Source: Burkholderiales bacterium (lineage in GTDB: Bacteria > Pseudomonadota > Gammaproteobacteria > Burkholderiales > SG8-39). From it: a DNA stretch of 7,731 nt. Within the stretch, counting starts at the first letter, position 1. Each line of letters starts with the position of its first letter. The stretch covers positions 1 to 7,731 of the forward strand of contig JADGRR010000123.1 of NCBI GenBank assembly GCA_017880745.1, read 5' to 3'. The position numbers and the translations under genes were made by a program. Shown in pieces: positions 1 to 7,731 of the stretch. Under the pieces are notes generated by a model. The model did not search any database. It saw only the letters and a program-made list of their open reading frames with translations, and was not told the DNA's origin.

Positions 1-390
1 CAGGAGACCAGCAGCATGGTCATCGTCAAGGACATCGAGGTCTACAGCCTGTGCGAACACCATATGCTGCCGTTCTATGGCCGCTGCCATATCGGTTACA
101 TTCCCAGCGGCACCGTATTCGGCGTGAGCAAGCTCGCCCGTCTGGTGGACATGTACGCGCGGCGGCTGCAATTGCAGGAGCGCCTGACCGAGCAGATTTC
201 CAAAGTGGTGCTGGAGTCGGTCAACGCCAAGGGCGTGGGCGTGATTATCGAAGCGCGCCACCTGTGCATGATGATGCGCGGCGTGGAGAAGCAGAATTCG
301 ACCATGGTGACTTCGTCCGTCCTCGGCGAGTTTCGCGATTCGCTCGCGACGCGGGAGGAATTCTTCTCCCTGATCGGACGCCGCGCCTAG
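1..390 (+). CDS. folE: GTP cyclohydrolase I (FolE), 3' part, N-terminus outside window
   Basis: FolE converts GTP to 7,8-dihydroneopterin triphosphate, the first step of tetrahydrofolate and pterin synthesis, as a cytosolic homodecamer with zinc. The frame is open from base 1 and 129 residues are visible. The E. coli enzyme has 222 residues, so some 70-90 N-terminal residues should lie left of the window; the ATG at 16 is internal. The zinc site is intact: CEHH supplies Cys18 and His20-His21, and RHLC supplies His87 and Cys89 (fragment numbering). The Cys-Cys spacing of 71 equals that of Cys110 and Cys181 in E. coli. Other family blocks are VYSLCEHHMLPFYG, GVSKLARLVDMYARR and MMMRGVEKQNSTMVTS. 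The zinc-binding type points to FolE1, not the FolE2 family. The gene ends at TAG 388-390, convergent with the thiolase gene. Nothing in the visible part is broken. Confidence 0.95.
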   Translation, partial: QETSSMVIVKDIEVYSLCEHHMLPFYGRCHIGYIPSGTVFGVSKLARLVDMYARRLQLQERLTEQISKVVLESVNAKGVGVIIEARHLCMMMRGVEKQNSTMVTSSVLGEFRDSLATREEFFSLIGRRA

Positions 391-655
391 ATTGTGCGTT
401 CGACGGCGCTTGGCGCAGATCGACCGTGTCCGCGATCCTGGATGTCCGCTCTCCAGCGCAGCAATGCGGGATTATTTTTCGCCGCCTGCGTCCTCTTTGG
501 CTTCTCCGGCGGGCTTCAATCCCTCGTTCGGCTCGCTGCGTTCATCCAGGGCGGCCAGCACCCCATCCGGATTCATCGACTGCTGCAGTACCGCCGCCTC
601 GGGATCATGGCCGTCTCTGACATTGGGCAGATCGCGCCGGTTGCAGGCGCCGCCG
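391..655. other. Gap between convergent folE and thiolase genes
   Basis: 265 bases separate the two stop codons. I see no strong intrinsic terminator for either gene. The nearest candidate for folE is a 4-bp stem, CGCA-gcaa-TGCG, followed by GGATTATTTTT at about 470-479, which is weak. The plus-strand open frames beginning here (GTG 394 and an overlapping frame at 392) run on into antisense thiolase sequence, resemble no family I know and have no ribosome binding site. The only coding-like signal is on the minus strand and is listed separately. Confidence 0.6.
472..655 (-). other. Coding-like short open frame downstream of the thiolase; small gene or gene remnant
   Basis: Just past the thiolase stop, the frame with codons at 654-652 and onward is open to a TAA at 472-474. 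It contains the phrases DGHDPEAAVLQQ and MNPDGVLAALDERS, then a Glu/Lys/Gly-rich tail ending EDAGGEK. Codon third positions are mostly G or C, as in the neighbouring genes. The only ATG in this frame (574-576) gives 34 residues and lacks a Shine-Dalgarno sequence. An ATG in another frame (621-623, MSETAMIP) would join this frame if one base were missing near 601-603. That is compatible with a short protein broken by a frameshift or a sequencing error, but also with chance. I do not recognise it. Confidence 0.25.
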
Positions 656-1855
656 TTACGCGCGCTCGAGCACCACCGCCATCCCCTGGCCGCCGCCGAT
701 GCACAGGCTCACCAGCGCGTAGCGTCCGCCTGAGCGCTGCAGCTGGCGCGCGGCGGTGAGCGCCAGGCGCGCGCCCGAGGCGCCCAGCGGATGCCCGATG
801 GCGATGGCGCCGCCGTTCGGGTTGACGCGGCTGTCGTCGAAAGCGACGCCCAGACCTTTGAGGCAGGACAGCACCTGCACCGCGAACGCCTCATTGATTT
901 CGATTACGTCCATGTCCTTGATCGTGAGGCCGACGCGCGCCATGGCTTTTTTCGAAGCAGGCACCGGACCGATGCCCATGATGCGCGGCAGCACGCCGGC
1001 CGAGGCGCTCGCAATCACCCGCACCATCGGTTTCACGCCCGCCTTCTCGCCCACGCCGAGCGAGCCCACGACGAGCGCCGCCGCGCCGTCGTTCACGCCC
1101 GAGGCATTGCCGGCGGTGACCACCCCGCCCTCGTACAGCGTCTTCATCGCAGCGAGCGTGGCCACGTCGCTCTTGGGACGCGGGTGCTCGTCCTCGCTGA
1201 TCACCACCGGATCGCCCTTCTTCTGCGCAACGCTGTAGGGCGCGATCTCGCCGTCGAAGAACTTGTCGCGCTTGGCCGCGGCGTATTTGGTTTGCGACGC
1301 GGCCGAGTAGCGGTCGGCCTCCTCGCGCGTAATGCCGTACTCTTTCGCCAGATTGTCGGCGGTCTGCGGCATCTGGTCGTCGCCGTACAGTTTCACCAGC
1401 TTCGGGTTGGAAAAACGCGGACCGATGGTGCTGTCGAACAGCCGCACGTCGCGGCCGAAGCCGCTATCGACCTTGTTGAACACGAACGGGGCGCGGCTCA
1501 TGCTCTCCACGCCGCCGGCAATGAACACCTCGCCTTCGCCGGCGGAAATCGAGTGCGCCGCGTGCGCCACGGCGCCCAGGCCGCTGGCGCAATTGCGCTG
1601 CAGCACCGTGCCCGGGATTTCGATCGGCAGCCCGGCCGAGAGTCCGGCGTGGCGCGCCACGCAGCGCGAATCCTCGCCGCCCTGATTGGCGCAGCCGACG
1701 ACGATGTCCTCGATGGTCTCGGGCTTGAACGGGCTGCGCTGCATTACCGCGCGGATCACGGCGCCCAGAAGATCATCCGGCCGCACCTTGGCGAGCGAGC
1801 CGCCGTAACGGCCAAAGGGGGAGCGCAGTCCGTCGTAAATATAGGCGTTCAACAT
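656..1855 (-). CDS. pcaF: Acetyl-CoA acyltransferase, 3-oxoadipyl-CoA thiolase type (PcaF/PaaJ-like)
   Basis: A degradative thiolase, which cleaves a 3-oxoacyl-CoA with CoA to acetyl-CoA and a shortened acyl-CoA. At 399 residues it is full length for the family. Visible family landmarks are the nucleophile Cys89 in NCASG, GGVESMSRAPF at 114-124, TAGNASGVNDGAAAL at 247-261, NEAF at 321-324, His355 in GHPLGASGAR, and the acid/base Cys385 in CIGGGQG. GCANQGGED near the N-terminus, ESMSRAPFV, and GIGPVP followed by DVIEINEAF most resemble 3-oxoadipyl-CoA thiolases of the beta-ketoadipate and phenylacetate pathways, which release succinyl-CoA plus acetyl-CoA. The start at 1855 is supported by AAGGAAA (1861-1867) five bases upstream. 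It lies 27 bases after the dehydrogenase stop and is probably co-transcribed with it. Substrate range cannot be fixed by reading; a general acetyl-CoA C-acyltransferase is the alternative. The thiolase assignment is firm, the 3-oxoadipyl one moderate. Confidence 0.9.
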   Translation of the reverse strand: MLNAYIYDGLRSPFGRYGGSLAKVRPDDLLGAVIRAVMQRSPFKPETIEDIVVGCANQGGEDSRCVARHAGLSAGLPIEIPGTVLQRNCASGLGAVAHAAHSISAGEGEVFIAGGVESMSRAPFVFNKVDSGFGRDVRLFDSTIGPRFSNPKLVKLYGDDQMPQTADNLAKEYGITREEADRYSAASQTKYAAAKRDKFFDGEIAPYSVAQKKGDPVVISEDEHPRPKSDVATLAAMKTLYEGGVVTAGNASGVNDGAAALVVGSLGVGEKAGVKPMVRVIASASAGVLPRIMGIGPVPASKKAMARVGLTIKDMDVIEINEAFAVQVLSCLKGLGVAFDDSRVNPNGGAIAIGHPLGASGARLALTAARQLQRSGGRYALVSLCIGGGQGMAVVLERA

Positions 1856-1882
1856 GTCGTTTTCCTTGTAGTAGCTGGTGGA

Positions 1883-3412
1883 TCAGGGTTCGGGGGTAAA
1901 CAGCGACACGCCCAGCCGGGCGCGCCGCGTGAGCCAGATATTCGGGCGGTAGCGCGGATCGCCATAGATGCGCTGCATGGCGGCGAGGATAGCGTAAATC
2001 CTGTTCACCCCGAGCGTATCGGCGAAAGCGAACGGCCCCTGCGGATAGTTCAAGCCCAGCGTCACCGCCTTGTCGATGTCGGCCGGCGAAGCGGTGCGGC
2101 TCTGCGCAATCGAGCAGCCGATATTGACGATCATGGCCACGATGCGCTGCGCGATGAAACCCGGGCTGTCGCGGCATACCGTTACCGCCACGCCGTCGCT
2201 TGCGAGCAGCCCATGCGCCGCGTCGCGAAACACGGGATCGGTGATAGGGGTACCCATGACGGTGCGCCGCTTCACCATCGGGAACAGTGTATCCACGGCG
2301 ACGGTGCGCCTGGGGTCGAGCTCCTGCTCCACCGCGCAGGTGGTGGCGTCCTCGCCCAGCGGCGTCACCAAGATCAAAGCGGCAGCGCCCGGATGCGCGC
2401 CGGTTTCCAAGGGCGCGCCGAGCTTTTTCAGCAGTTCGGTGAGCGTCGCGTGGCCGGACGCTTCCGCCGGACTTACCCAGACGCTGGCCGGCCAGGCCGC
2501 CGGTGCCGCCGGCTCCGGCGCCACGATGGGCTTCATGTCGGCGTCGTACTCATAGAAGCCTTTCTTGGTCTTGCGCCCGAGCACGCCGGCGTCGTAACGG
2601 CTGCGCATGATCAGGTTGGGCCGGTAGCGCGGTTCATGGAAAAACTGCGTATAGACTGCCTCTGAAGCCGGCTGGGTGACATCGAGTCCGGTGAGTTCCA
2701 TCAGCTCGAACGGTCCCATGCGAAAGCCGCCGACGTCGCGCATGACCCGGTCCACGGCGGGAAAGCCGGCCACGCCTTCGTAGACCAGGTGCGATGCCTC
2801 CAGGGTGAAGCCGCGGCCGACCTGATTCACCAGGAATCCGGGCGCGTCGGTAAGGCGCACCGGCTCGCGTGTCATGCGTTTGCCGATCGCCACCAGCGCT
2901 TCGCACACCCAGTCCTCCGTGCGCAGGCCGGCGATCACCTCCACCAGCTTCATCAGCGGCACCGGATTGAAGAAGTGCATGCCGGCAAAGCGCTGCGGCG
3001 TCTTGAGTTTGGCCGCGATGGTGGTGATGGACAGGGACGAGGTGTTGCTGGCGAGGATGCAATCGGGCGCGACTATGCCCTCCAGCTCGGCGAACAGCGC
3101 CCGCTTCACCTCGAGATTCTCGATCACCGCCTCGACCACCAGGTGGCAGGGCTTGAAGTCGGCGAGGCTCTGAACCACCTTGATGCGGGCGGTCGCGGCG
3201 GCGGCGGCCTCCTTGGTCATGCTGCCTTTTTCCGCTGCGCGCGTGAACAGCTTGTCGACAAAATCGCGCGCCTCCTGCGCGGCGCCCGCGCGGCTGTCGG
3301 TGATCAGCACCTGCATGCTGCCGGCCGCCGCCACTTGTGCGATGCCGCGCCCCATGGCGCCGGCGCCAATGACGCCGATGATCAAATCACTGCGATTCAC
3401 GTCCAACTGCAT
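1883..3412 (-). CDS. paaH: 3-hydroxyacyl-CoA dehydrogenase, PaaH-type, with degenerate second half
   Basis: An NAD-dependent oxidation of a 3-hydroxyacyl-CoA to the 3-oxoacyl-CoA, probably 3-hydroxyadipyl-CoA to 3-oxoadipyl-CoA. The protein has 509 residues, near PaaH length and well over a single-domain dehydrogenase (about 280-310). Order: NAD-binding Rossmann domain with GAGAMG at 16-21; catalytic Ser125 (ASNTSS), His146 (HFFNP) and Glu158 (LVEV); Asn196 in PGFLVNQ. The spacings of 21, 12 and 50 match the human enzyme's Ser137, His158, Glu170 and Asn208. The first C-terminal domain runs to about 290, then comes an Ala/Pro-rich linker and a second, catalytically degenerate half (about 340-509). 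The start at 3412 is supported by GGGAG (3418-3422) five bases upstream. It is first in a unit with the thiolase, its natural next enzyme. No other phenylacetate or benzoate genes are in view, so pathway assignment is inference. A general beta-oxidation role is possible. Confidence 0.9.
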   Translation of the reverse strand: MQLDVNRSDLIIGVIGAGAMGRGIAQVAAAGSMQVLITDSRAGAAQEARDFVDKLFTRAAEKGSMTKEAAAAATARIKVVQSLADFKPCHLVVEAVIENLEVKRALFAELEGIVAPDCILASNTSSLSITTIAAKLKTPQRFAGMHFFNPVPLMKLVEVIAGLRTEDWVCEALVAIGKRMTREPVRLTDAPGFLVNQVGRGFTLEASHLVYEGVAGFPAVDRVMRDVGGFRMGPFELMELTGLDVTQPASEAVYTQFFHEPRYRPNLIMRSRYDAGVLGRKTKKGFYEYDADMKPIVAPEPAAPAAWPASVWVSPAEASGHATLTELLKKLGAPLETGAHPGAAALILVTPLGEDATTCAVEQELDPRRTVAVDTLFPMVKRRTVMGTPITDPVFRDAAHGLLASDGVAVTVCRDSPGFIAQRIVAMIVNIGCSIAQSRTASPADIDKAVTLGLNYPQGPFAFADTLGVNRIYAILAAMQRIYGDPRYRPNIWLTRRARLGVSLFTPEP

Positions 3413-3458
3413 ATTCGCTCCCGATATCGAAAAACCTGCAGGGAATGCCCAACGGGCT

Positions 3459-3485
3459 ATTCTACCGCGAGCGGGGATTCGTTAA
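3459..3485 (-). promoter_or_regulatory. Candidate sigma70-type promoter for the dehydrogenase-thiolase unit
   Basis: On the minus strand TAGAAT (3459-3464, five of six to TATAAT) stands about 50 bases before the dehydrogenase start. The best -35 is TTAACG (3480-3485, four of six), with a short 15-base spacer. A small GCCC-GTT-GGGC hairpin (3447-3457) follows in the predicted leader. The -10 is good and the -35 is poor, so an activator may be needed, or the promoter lies elsewhere. Confidence 0.35.
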
Positions 3486-3608
3486 GTAATGTCGCGGCAG
3501 GCGGCGGACTTCCTGGGGCTGTTGTTTTGCAATACAGGCGCCGACCTGCGCATCGACCTGATGTATTTGTGCGCTGTCGCTCGGCAAGCATTGCGCGCTC
3601 CGCGCGCC

Positions 3609-3659
3609 AACCGTGTTTTCCGCGCGGATGAAAAACGCATCCGCGCGGAAAACACGGTT
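3609..3659. repeat. Perfect 22-bp inverted repeat with 7-base loop
   Basis: The left arm (3609-3630, beginning AACCGTGTTTTCC) and right arm (3638-3659, ending GGAAAACACGGTT) are exact reverse complements across 22 bases, with loop AAAAACG (3631-3637). As RNA or single-stranded DNA it would fold into a very stable hairpin on either strand. Each arm contains one copy of TCCGCGCGGA. The flanks are not T-rich. Confidence 0.9.
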
Positions 3660-3701
3660 ATGGATAAAAGCAACAGCGGCCTGGGGTTGGTTTGCTACAA
3701 C

Positions 3702-3750
3702 ATCGCCGATCGCGCGCGGATGTGCTTTTCATCCGCACACAATCGGCGAT
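3702..3750. repeat. Two-part hairpin related to the 22-bp inverted repeat
   Basis: Outer arms ATCGCCGAT (3702-3710) and ATCGGCGAT (3742-3750) pair over 9 bases. After a 5-by-5 mismatch, inner arms GCGGATG (3716-3722) and CATCCGC (3730-3736) pair over 7 bases around loop TGCTTTT. The inner stem, its 7-base loop length and the adjoining CGCG match the tip of the 3609-3659 hairpin. The loop resembles the reverse complement of that hairpin's loop (CGTTTTT), so this looks like a second, diverged and inverted copy. Confidence 0.75.
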
Positions 3751-3752
3751 CC

Positions 3753-3775
3753 GCGCGGACGGCTTCCGTCCGCGC
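3753..3775. repeat. Perfect 10-bp hairpin
   Basis: GCGCGGACGG (3753-3762) pairs exactly with CCGTCCGCGC (3766-3775) around CTT. Its left arm overlaps the third TCCGCGCGGA copy. It lies about 55 bases past the clpB stop and would form in the clpB transcript, but without a following U-tract. Confidence 0.8.
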
Positions 3776-3830
3776 AAGACGCGGCGCCGCAGTTCGGACA
3801 ACCCGGATACGTTTGCGCGCCGCCGAACGA

Positions 3831-6410
<2,580 letters not shown>

Positions 6411-6441
6411 GGCTGGCTCCCTGCTGGGTTCATTGCCTCCA

Positions 6442-6469
6442 AAATGAGGCCAAATCGCGGATTTTCAAG
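6442..6469 (-). promoter_or_regulatory. Heat-shock (sigma32/RpoH) promoter of clpB
   Basis: On the minus strand CTTGAAA (6463-6469) is an exact match to the sigma32 -35 consensus. After a 13-base spacer, CCTCATTT (6442-6449) matches CCCCATNT at all but one defined position. Transcription should start near 6433-6436, giving a leader of roughly 25 bases that carries the GGGAG ribosome site. No CIRCE (HrcA) operator is visible. clpB is a classic sigma32 target in proteobacteria, so position and sequence agree. Confidence 0.85.
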
Positions 6470-6630
6470 CGGCCGGATGCCTTGTATGAAATTGTCTGCC
6501 CGGTTCCGCTCGCGGTGTTTGATCGTTGTCAATCGGTGCTCGGGGGGAATCGTGTAGTCTGGATCTGTATCGGGACAGGAACGCCTTAAGGGCGCGGGAC
6601 GTCACCCGTGCCGCCATGGGCAGCGAAAAC

Positions 6631-7233
6631 ATGTTCAAGACGAGGGATGTACGCAATACCGGCGCCGCGCCGGCGATGGCGCAGCGGTTGCTCGTTGCTG
6701 TCGTGGTCGCCGCGAGCGCCGCCTGCAGCACGCTCCTGCCGCGTTCGGAGGCGCTCACTGATAGCCCGTGGCAGAGCTTCGACGAAGCGCAGCAGACGTT
6801 CGACCAGATCATCGTCCACAAGACGAGCGTCGCGGACCTGAAGGCTCTGAAGCTCGATCCGGCATCCAATCCGAACGTCACCATCCTGAACTACTCGGAC
6901 GTGCTCAGACGCTTCATTCCAAGTCCGTCCGTCGAGGCGTCGTCGCTCGACGCCGGCGTGCAGGAATGCCTGCGGGCGGCGGCCCATTGTCAGGGCTACG
7001 AAGTCGACCACCGCGTGCTCAAGCGCAACCGGTACGGCAATTTCTGGGCCGATATGCTCAACTTCAAGCGCAAGACCGACATCGTCGGCTGGCGTTTCAA
7101 CGCGGTGCTGCTGGTCACCGACGACGTGGTCGTGTACAAGCTCACGGGGGGCCAGCCGGTGATCCATGAGCACGAGGAGAGCAAGAACCCGCTCGGGCCG
7201 TTGCAGGGTGCGGGCGAGAGGATATTGCGCTAG
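6631..7233 (+). CDS. Predicted lipoprotein of unknown function
   Basis: Function unknown. The N-terminus carries a signal of lipoprotein type: Arg, then the hydrophobic run LLVAVVVAASAA, then Cys32 (numbering from ATG 6631), suggesting lipidation at that cysteine, although SAAC is a weak lipobox. The mature part, about 168 residues, is soluble and has no further membrane segment. It contains KTSVADLKALKLDPASNPNV, a ten-residue-class phrase of the type seen in BamE/SmpA-like lipoproteins, two cysteines seven apart (113 and 120), RYGNFWADMLNFKRK, and a strand-like FNAVLLVTDDVVVYKLTGGQP near the end. I recall similar unnamed lipoproteins in betaproteobacteria, but no characterised relative. The start is uncertain: ATG 6616, 6631 and 6676 and TTG 6526 share the frame, and none has a good Shine-Dalgarno. 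ATG 6676 would give a compact 16-residue signal before the Cys. It is divergent from clpB; 6411-6630 otherwise holds only the clpB promoter and leader. Confidence 0.75.
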   Translation: MFKTRDVRNTGAAPAMAQRLLVAVVVAASAACSTLLPRSEALTDSPWQSFDEAQQTFDQIIVHKTSVADLKALKLDPASNPNVTILNYSDVLRRFIPSPSVEASSLDAGVQECLRAAAHCQGYEVDHRVLKRNRYGNFWADMLNFKRKTDIVGWRFNAVLLVTDDVVVYKLTGGQPVIHEHEESKNPLGPLQGAGERILR

Positions 7234-7277
7234 CGGCGACCGACGACCGTATTTCACCATTGCATTCGCATCTGGCA

Positions 7278-7309
7278 GAAATTCGCTGTCTTCGCAATTT
7301 CGAGTTTTT
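7278..7309 (+). terminator. Weak intrinsic terminator candidate after the lipoprotein gene
   Basis: GAAATT (7278-7283) can pair with AATTTC (7296-7301), with CG/CG continuing the stem across one bulge. TTTTT at 7305-7309 follows three bases later. The stem is short and AT-rich, so the call is tentative. It sits 45 bases past the lipoprotein stop, the expected place. Confidence 0.3.
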
Positions 7310-7413
7310 GCAACAGAATCGGCCGGTAGCTGCCGCCTGCGCGAAACGAGGCAGAATTGAATCGCCTATCGTTTGTTCTGCACAACAATCTCAATACCCA
7401 GACGACGGCGCTT

Positions 7414-7442
7414 ATGACAAACGGAGCTAGGCCGCGTAGAAT
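7414..7442 (+). promoter_or_regulatory. Sigma70-type promoter for the DMT transporter gene
   Basis: ATGACA (7414-7419, five of six to TTGACA) and TAGAAT (7437-7442, five of six to TATAAT) are separated by the optimal 17 bases. Transcription would begin around 7449-7450, about 22 bases before the ATG at 7472. The surrounding 7234-7471 gap holds no credible gene. Confidence 0.6.
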
Positions 7443-7471
7443 CCCGCGCGTTGCGTCCCGCCCGTCCGGCC

Positions 7472-7731
7472 ATGCCCGCTTCCACCTTTCAGCTATTCTC
7501 GATATGCGTCGTGATCTGGGGCTCGACCTGGATTGCGATTACTTTCCAGCTGGGCGAGGTTGCCCCTGAGATGTCGGTGGGCTATCGCTTCCTGTTGGCC
7601 TCGGCGGCGCTGTTCGGCTATTGCCGCTGGCGCAGACTGCCGCTGGCGTTTGGGCTCAGGCCGCACCTGGACTTCGCACTGTTCGGCGCCTTCATGTTTA
7701 GCATCGGCTACATCCTGGTCTACCACGCCGA
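7472..7731 (+). CDS. DMT-superfamily (EamA-type) membrane transporter, 5' part, cut by window end
   Basis: The first 86 residues of an inner-membrane permease of the drug/metabolite transporter superfamily. EamA proteins usually have about ten membrane helices in two repeats and roughly 280-310 residues, so under a third is visible. Helix 1 (about residues 7-25) carries the family's WGSTW phrase. A loop with VAPEMSVGYRFLLAS leads into helix 2 (to about 50). A basic turn, CRWRR, is followed by helix 3 (about 67-84) with FGAFMFSIGYILVYHA. The frame is open to base 7731. ATG 7472 is chosen because the start of helix 1 follows directly and a promoter lies 30 bases upstream. No Shine-Dalgarno is seen in the short leader. 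The substrate cannot be inferred; EamA proteins include amino-acid and metabolite exporters. Confidence 0.88.
   Translation, partial: MPASTFQLFSICVVIWGSTWIAITFQLGEVAPEMSVGYRFLLASAALFGYCRWRRLPLAFGLRPHLDFALFGAFMFSIGYILVYHA

Larger units (their letters stand above)
3591..3790. repeat. Cluster of related palindromes, REP/BIME-like intergenic element
   Basis: About 200 bases between the clpB stop and the dehydrogenase promoter are packed with inverted repeats sharing one core. The palindromic decamer TCCGCGCGGA occurs exactly three times (3619-3628, 3640-3649, 3750-3759). Partial copies lie at 3713-3722 (CGCGCGGATG) and 3767-3775 (CGTCCGCGC). An imperfect GC hairpin at 3591-3610 and the self-complementary GCGGCGCCGC (3781-3790) flank the cluster. 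No T-run follows any stem on the minus strand, so these are not typical intrinsic terminators of clpB, though they could stop or stabilise its transcript. The rest of the 3413-3830 gap holds only the candidate promoter; no protein-coding frame in it is convincing. Confidence 0.7.

Noticed and set aside
394..759. Plus-strand frame starting at GTG 394 with a hydrophobic stretch (GLFFAACVLFGF)
   Set aside because: No ribosome site, it runs antisense into the thiolase C-terminus, and codon use in the 472-655 part is better explained by the minus strand.
791..2665. Long plus-strand open frame (624 codons) opposite the thiolase and dehydrogenase
   Set aside because: It spans two well-supported minus-strand genes and their junction, with repetitive His/Arg/Ala composition, so it is an antisense shadow.
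3482..3673. 63-residue minus-strand frame in the clpB-dehydrogenase gap
   Set aside because: Arg/Ala/Ser-rich, crosses the 22-bp inverted repeat and the candidate promoter, no recognisable family and no ribosome site.
3702..3775. Hairpins past clpB as a classical rho-independent terminator
   Set aside because: Stems are strong, but none is followed by a U-tract in the direction of clpB transcription.
3591..3790. CRISPR array
   Set aside because: Repeats are palindromic and unevenly spaced with no spacers of constant length, and there are no cas genes in the window.
6481..6506. Second sigma32-like promoter facing the lipoprotein gene (CTTGTAT ... CCCGGTT)
   Set aside because: Only partial match at both boxes and a short 11-base spacer; well within chance.
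6526..6630. Upstream TTG 6526 start for the lipoprotein
   Set aside because: It would put about 66 residues before the lipobox cysteine, far too long for a lipoprotein signal, and there is no ribosome site.
7493..7726. 77-residue minus-strand frame at the right end
   Set aside because: It lies opposite the clearly recognisable DMT transporter N-terminus (WGSTW, three hydrophobic segments).

Overview
The window is GC-rich, tightly packed bacterial chromosome. Its gene set and the style of the proteins (a PaaH-type two-part dehydrogenase, a PcaF/PaaJ-type thiolase, ClpB behind a sigma32-like promoter, -10 boxes reading TAGAAT) suggest a proteobacterium, most likely a betaproteobacterium. That placement is inference from protein style. 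No rRNA, tRNA, CRISPR array, insertion sequence or phage gene is visible.

Layout. (1) 1-390, plus strand: the 3' part of folE (GTP cyclohydrolase I), cut by the left edge. (2) 391-655: a gap between convergent genes, with a short coding-like open frame on the minus strand just past the thiolase stop. (3) 3412 down to 656, minus strand: a two-gene unit, a 3-hydroxyacyl-CoA dehydrogenase of the PaaH kind followed 27 bases later by a 3-oxoadipyl-CoA-type thiolase. (4) 3413-3830: an intergenic stretch of about 420 bases holding a candidate promoter for the dehydrogenase and, nearer clpB, a cluster of palindromes that resembles a REP/BIME-type element. (5) 6410 down to 3831, minus strand: complete clpB, preceded by a clear heat-shock (sigma32) promoter. 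(6) 6631-7233, plus strand: a divergently transcribed predicted lipoprotein of unknown function. (7) 7234-7471: a gap with a weak terminator candidate and a good sigma70-type promoter. (8) 7472-7731, plus strand: the 5' end of a DMT/EamA-family transporter, cut by the right edge.

How the genes work together. The dehydrogenase and thiolase would catalyse consecutive steps: oxidation of a 3-hydroxyacyl-CoA (3-hydroxyadipyl-CoA if the PaaH assignment holds), then thiolysis to acetyl-CoA and a shortened acyl-CoA (succinyl-CoA from 3-oxoadipyl-CoA). This is the end of aerobic aromatic or dicarboxylate degradation. folE (pterin/folate synthesis), clpB (protein disaggregation), the lipoprotein and the transporter look like independent neighbours.

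The window is mostly ordinary housekeeping and catabolic DNA. The least explained part is the palindrome cluster at about 3591-3790. I see no convincing sign of a new multi-gene system.
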